A stretch of 22,308 bases of DNA from Solidesulfovibrio magneticus (lineage in GTDB: Bacteria; Desulfobacterota; Desulfovibrionia; Desulfovibrionales; Desulfovibrionaceae), in assembly GCA_002482565.1 (NCBI GenBank), contig DLGG01000131.1, positions 1 to 22,308 on the forward strand, in the 5' to 3' direction. Shown here one piece after another: positions 22,243 to 22,308 of the stretch. The position numbers and the translations under genes were made by a program. The notes below the pieces were generated by a model. It did no database searches, was not told the origin of the DNA, and saw only the letters and a list, made by a program, of their open reading frames with translations. The stretch's first letter is position 1. Each line of letters opens with the position of its first letter.

Positions 22243-22308
22243 TTGGCGCTATGTTTAGCACGCCGCCTGTTTTCTCCCTCTAGTCTTTTAACGCCTCTTC
22301 GGCGGCGC

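Noticed and set aside
1..22308. CRISPR arrays, rRNA genes, replication origin
   Set aside because: No regularly spaced direct repeats, no rRNA-like conserved stretches and no DnaA-box cluster were seen on reading either strand.

Overview
The left half of the window (about 1-9600) is very GC-rich, tightly packed bacterial DNA. It is rich in two-component and sigma-54 regulation and resembles a large-genome sulfate-reducing deltaproteobacterium of the Desulfovibrio/Solidesulfovibrio type. That placement is an inference from gene content and base composition, not from a marker gene. The right half (about 9600-22308) is visibly lower in GC, holds a stand-alone serine recombinase, a surface-glycan gene cluster and a run of decayed gene fragments, and looks like accessory, partly degraded DNA.

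Region 1 (1-5588, minus strand) is one probable operon, read right to left. It encodes a universal stress protein, a TauE/SafE-type anion permease, a TIGR02186-type exported membrane protein, a PEP-synthase-like phosphotransferase with an unusual C-terminus, a stand-alone receiver domain, and the start of a second protein that shares the N-terminal module of the phosphotransferase. Region 2 (5589-5873) is the divergent control region. It has a good sigma-54 promoter facing left and two inverted repeats of the form GTTYC-N5-GRAAC. Region 3 (5874-8743) is a membrane histidine kinase and an NtrC-type sigma-54 response regulator, overlapping by ATGA. Region 4 (8744-9643) carries a third copy of the inverted repeat, another sigma-54 promoter, and a short AAA+ protein of the sigma-54 activator family that lacks the GAFTGA loop and a DNA-binding domain. 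Together these predict a self-contained regulon: the kinase/regulator pair binds the repeats and activates both the leftward stress/permease/phosphotransferase operon and the rightward AAA+ gene.

Region 5 (9644-11517) holds no convincing gene except the serine recombinase (10266-10943, minus). It also contains a nested hairpin and several palindromes. Region 6 (11518-19387, plus strand) is a surface glycan or glycolipid cluster: two SAM methyltransferases, an asparagine synthetase with an in-frame deletion of its ATP-pyrophosphatase motif, a DPM1-like family-2 glycosyltransferase, a B12-binding radical SAM enzyme, and a polytopic GT39-like transferase with a large C-terminal extension. The GT2 protein probably makes a polyprenyl-phosphate sugar that the GT39-like protein transfers outside the membrane.

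Region 7 (19388-22308) is a gene graveyard: a frameshifted IS3-type transposase end, the C-terminal piece of a formyltransferase, the C-terminal piece of an AMP-forming ligase, and a WecE/RffA-type sugar aminotransferase whose last part is broken by frameshifts. The pieces suggest a former pathway for an N-formylated or otherwise acylated amino sugar.
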